From Bacillus marinisedimentorum (GTDB lineage Bacteria > Bacillota > Bacilli > Bacillales > Bacillaceae_O): a stretch of 64,000 nucleotides of DNA. The stretch covers positions 38,524 through 102,523 of the forward strand of contig NZ_LWBL02000009.1 in the NCBI RefSeq assembly GCF_001644195.2. Reading direction: 5' to 3'. Positions within the stretch are counted from its first letter, which is position 1, and each line of letters begins with the position of its first letter. The notes under the pieces are model-generated. The model ran no database searches and had not been told where the DNA came from. It saw nothing but the letters and a program-made list of their open reading frames with translations. Both the position numbers and the translations under genes were made by a program. Shown here piece after piece: positions 60,936 through 64,000 of the stretch.

Positions 60936-60955
60936 TTTTATATGGGTCTAACAGT

Positions 60956-60987
60956 AAGGCGCTCAGGGTAAACCTTGGGCGTCTTTT
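60956..60987 (+). terminator. Probable terminator after ykoQ
   Basis: AAGGCGCTCAGG and CCTTGGGCGTCTT form an imperfect stem over a 5-nt loop and are followed by TTCTG. The rest of the gap to 61337 shows only an AT-rich promoter region for the next operon. Confidence 0.5.
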
Positions 60988-61313
60988 CTGCATTTGCCCA
61001 GACACTGCGATTATCCGGGGAAAGGAAGACAAATAAGAAAATAAGGCAGTCGGCGGGGGCATTTTCTCTCTGGCCTTGTCATTGGACAAAGAAAGGAGAA
61101 GTAAGATAAAGTCTGAATAGGCAAAGGTTATGAAAAGTCCTGCCATTTTGCATTTCCAATTCAAACACATGCCCTGTCACGTTCTTATCGTTTATCCTGT
61201 CCATATTTCCGGCAAGCAGAATGAGATGCGGGTATTTTTCAACATCCAATCTATCTTTGCAATTATTTAATCATTTACTACATCGTTTTTGTTTACAATT
61301 ATAGTGGTAATGA

Positions 61314-62486
<1,173 letters not shown>

Positions 62487-62501
62487 GAAGGGGTTATTCC
62501 A

Positions 62502-63665
62502 ATGAAAATCGCCATCGTCACAGAAACATTCCTGCCATCAACCGACGGTGTGGTGACAAGGCTTTGCGCGACAATCAAATGGCTGAAAGAACAGGGGCAT
62601 GAAATGATCGTCATCGCCCCTGATCTTGGCGTTGACGAGTTTGAAGGTGTACCGGTAAAAGGCATTCCCGCCCGGAAGTTCTTTTTCTACCGGTCCAGGG
62701 AATTCAGCCTGCCAAGCCGGAAGGTGAAAAAAATCCTCATGGAGTTTCAGCCTGATGTTGTTCATGCCGTCAACCCTGCACTTGTCGGGTTTGCAGGCGT
62801 CCATTATGCAGAGAAACTGAACCTTCCGCTCGTCGCCTCCTATCACACGAATGTGCCCCGCTATCTCGACTATTACCGGCTGTCAGCGTTCAAACCGCTG
62901 CTGTGGTGGTGGATCCGCCGGATGCACAATAAAGCTGACATGAATTTATGCACCTCACAGTCGGTACAGGAAGAACTGACGGAAAGAGGCTTCCACAGTG
63001 TCCGCCTCTGGAAACGGGGCGTTGCTGTCGATAAGTTCGGCCCTGAATATTATGATGAGGGGATGAGGGAGCGGCTTACAGCCGGAAAACAGGACAAAAT
63101 CCTACTGCTGTATGTCGGACGGCTGGCAGCTGAAAAGGAAATCCAAAAAATCAAAGATGTGCTTGAGGAGTCCGATCAGTTTTGCCTTGCCCTTGTCGGT
63201 GACGGTCCTTACCGGAACGAATTGGAGCGCCATTTTCTGGGGACGGACACAGTTTTCACCGGCTTCCTGCATGGCGGCGAACTCGCTGCAGCTTATGCGT
63301 CTGCAGATGCGTTTATTTTTCCATCAACGACCGAAACACTGGGGCTTGTCATTCTGGAAGCCATGGCATCAGGGCTTCCGGTGATTGCCGCTGACAGCGG
63401 ACCGACGCGTGAACAAATCGAGGACGGGGTCACAGGACTGCTTTATGATCCGAACGACCGGACAAGCTTCACAAATACCGTGCTACAAACACGAAACAGC
63501 GGCATGCTCGCTTCCATTTCTGCTGAAGCATTGAAGGAAGGCAGGACGATGGGGTGGAATCGGCCTGCTGAACAGCTGGAGCAGCTATATGAACATGTGC
63601 TTCATGAATGGGCCCGGGAAGAGAAAAATGTTCACCGTTTTAAGGCTGGTGAAGAACCGAGGTGA
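62502..63665 (+). CDS. sqdX: GT4 glycosyltransferase, likely sulfoquinovosyltransferase SqdX
   Basis: A 387-residue GT-B glycosyltransferase of family 4. Motifs: VTETFLPSTDGVVTRL at the N-terminus, HTNVPRYLDYYR, YVGRLAAEK and the donor-binding FPSTTETLGLVILEAMASGLPV. The family includes SQD2/SqdX and diacylglycerol glycosyltransferases. Its tight coupling to sqdB makes transfer of sulfoquinovose to diacylglycerol the best guess; a plain glucosyltransferase cannot be excluded from the sequence alone. AAGAAGGGG precedes the ATG. Confidence 0.82.
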   Translation: MKIAIVTETFLPSTDGVVTRLCATIKWLKEQGHEMIVIAPDLGVDEFEGVPVKGIPARKFFFYRSREFSLPSRKVKKILMEFQPDVVHAVNPALVGFAGVHYAEKLNLPLVASYHTNVPRYLDYYRLSAFKPLLWWWIRRMHNKADMNLCTSQSVQEELTERGFHSVRLWKRGVAVDKFGPEYYDEGMRERLTAGKQDKILLLYVGRLAAEKEIQKIKDVLEESDQFCLALVGDGPYRNELERHFLGTDTVFTGFLHGGELAAAYASADAFIFPSTTETLGLVILEAMASGLPVIAADSGPTREQIEDGVTGLLYDPNDRTSFTNTVLQTRNSGMLASISAEALKEGRTMGWNRPAEQLEQLYEHVLHEWAREEKNVHRFKAGEEPR

Positions 63666-63731
63666 ATTCAGGGAAGGACAAAACATACGCAGCATATGTT
63701 CTTCGCCAGTAATTTGAGCAGAAACTTCACT

Positions 63732-64000
63732 TTTGGCACGGCAGACTGGTCCCGTGCCCATAATCAGGGTTGAGCCTATTTTATAGGCACGCAAGATTGG
63801 TTCCCGTGCCTATAATCAGGGAAGGACCTTCTTTATAAGCACGCAAGTCTGATTCCCGTGCCTATAATCAGGGCTGGGCCTACTTTATAGGCACGCAAGT
63901 CTGATTCCCATGCCTATAATCAGGGAAGGACCTTCTTTATAGGCACGCAAGTCTGATTCCCGTGCCTATAATCAGGGCTGGACCTACTTTATAGGCACGC
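63732..64000. repeat. 52-bp tandem repeat array of hairpin units
   Basis: Units begin at 63732 (a worn 51-bp copy), 63783, 63835, 63887, 63939 and 63991, an exact 52-bp period, and the array runs off the window. Each unit holds the inverted repeat TTATAGGCACG / CGTGCCTATAA around 13 nt. The linkers alternate between GAAGGACCTTCTTT and GCTGGGCCTACTTT, giving a 104-bp higher-order repeat. Related single copies are at 4055-4090 and 20141-20175. Confidence 0.88.

Noticed and set aside
63732..64000. Possible CRISPR array
   Set aside because: The 52-bp units are nearly identical end to end with no variable spacers, and no cas genes are nearby.

Overview
The window reads as chromosomal DNA of a spore-forming, mesophilic member of the Bacillaceae, in the broad Bacillus/Cytobacillus/Mesobacillus range; I cannot name the species. 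The reasons are the overall gene content (YkuK, YhcN/YlaJ lipoprotein, KamA and Yod lysine genes, FloT, XpaC/TelA, YdaG, OpuD, subtilisin and neutral protease), AGGAGG ribosome binding sites, many U-tract terminators, and recognisable promoters for the sporulation, general stress, envelope stress and sigma-54 (SigL) factors. No rRNA, tRNA, prophage, transposase or CRISPR was seen.

Layout. 1-4.4 kb: a phased intergenic repeat, a lipoprotein sugar dehydrogenase, ykuK, a deaminase and two tiny proteins. 4.5-8 kb: a five-domain CoA-disulfide reductase/sulfurtransferase fusion and a PAP2 phosphatase. 8.5-21.2 kb: two KGG stress proteins flank a roughly 10.6 kb minus-strand cluster that matches, gene family by gene family, the poorly understood E. 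coli ydjXYZ-ynjABCDEF operon. It encodes a YnjB/C/D ABC transporter, a YnjF-type CDP-alcohol phosphatidyltransferase, a YnjE-type exported sulfurtransferase and a TVP38 membrane protein, together with two flavoprotein oxidoreductases and a CCG iron-sulfur protein. 21.4-23 kb: betaine transporter opuD. 23.3-35.3 kb: lysine/beta-lysine catabolism in pieces (yodT-yodS-yodR-yodQ-gabT; yodP; kamA-yokU), with a PucR regulator and repeat-rich gaps. 35.5-39.5 kb: azoreductase, a RocR-like sigma-54 activator and an MFS transporter. 39.8-42 kb: a holin-like type I toxin and hybrid-cluster protein Hcp. 42.3-45.6 kb: a neutral protease next to an RRNPP regulator with its own signal peptide gene. 45.8-51 kb: FloT, a PAS-STAS protein, XpaC-TelA and a STAS protein. 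51.3-55.3 kb: subtilisin, a c-di-GMP riboswitch in front of three small unknown genes, an RsbT-like ATPase and small proteins. 55.5-58.3 kb: a GntR-ABC operon. 58.5-64 kb: sporulation lipoprotein, YkoP, YkoQ, a likely sulfolipid gene pair (sqdB-sqdX) and a 52-bp tandem repeat array that runs off the window.

Links between regions. Palindromes of the type TGTGA-N6-TCACA lie upstream of the CoA-disulfide reductase, of both halves of the ynj-like cluster, and of hcp, which suggests one oxygen- or redox-responsive regulon joining sulfur transfer and nitrosative defence. SigB-type promoters lie before both KGG genes, ydaG and opuD. A near-consensus -24/-12 promoter lies before kamA, and a RocR-like activator is encoded 3 kb away. 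A perfect-spacing SigW promoter precedes floT.

The strongest candidates for new biology are the ynj-like cluster, the c-di-GMP riboswitch with its three orphan small proteins, the RRNPP-peptide-protease unit, and the sulfolipid genes in a non-phototroph. All calls come from reading the sequence; no database search was run.
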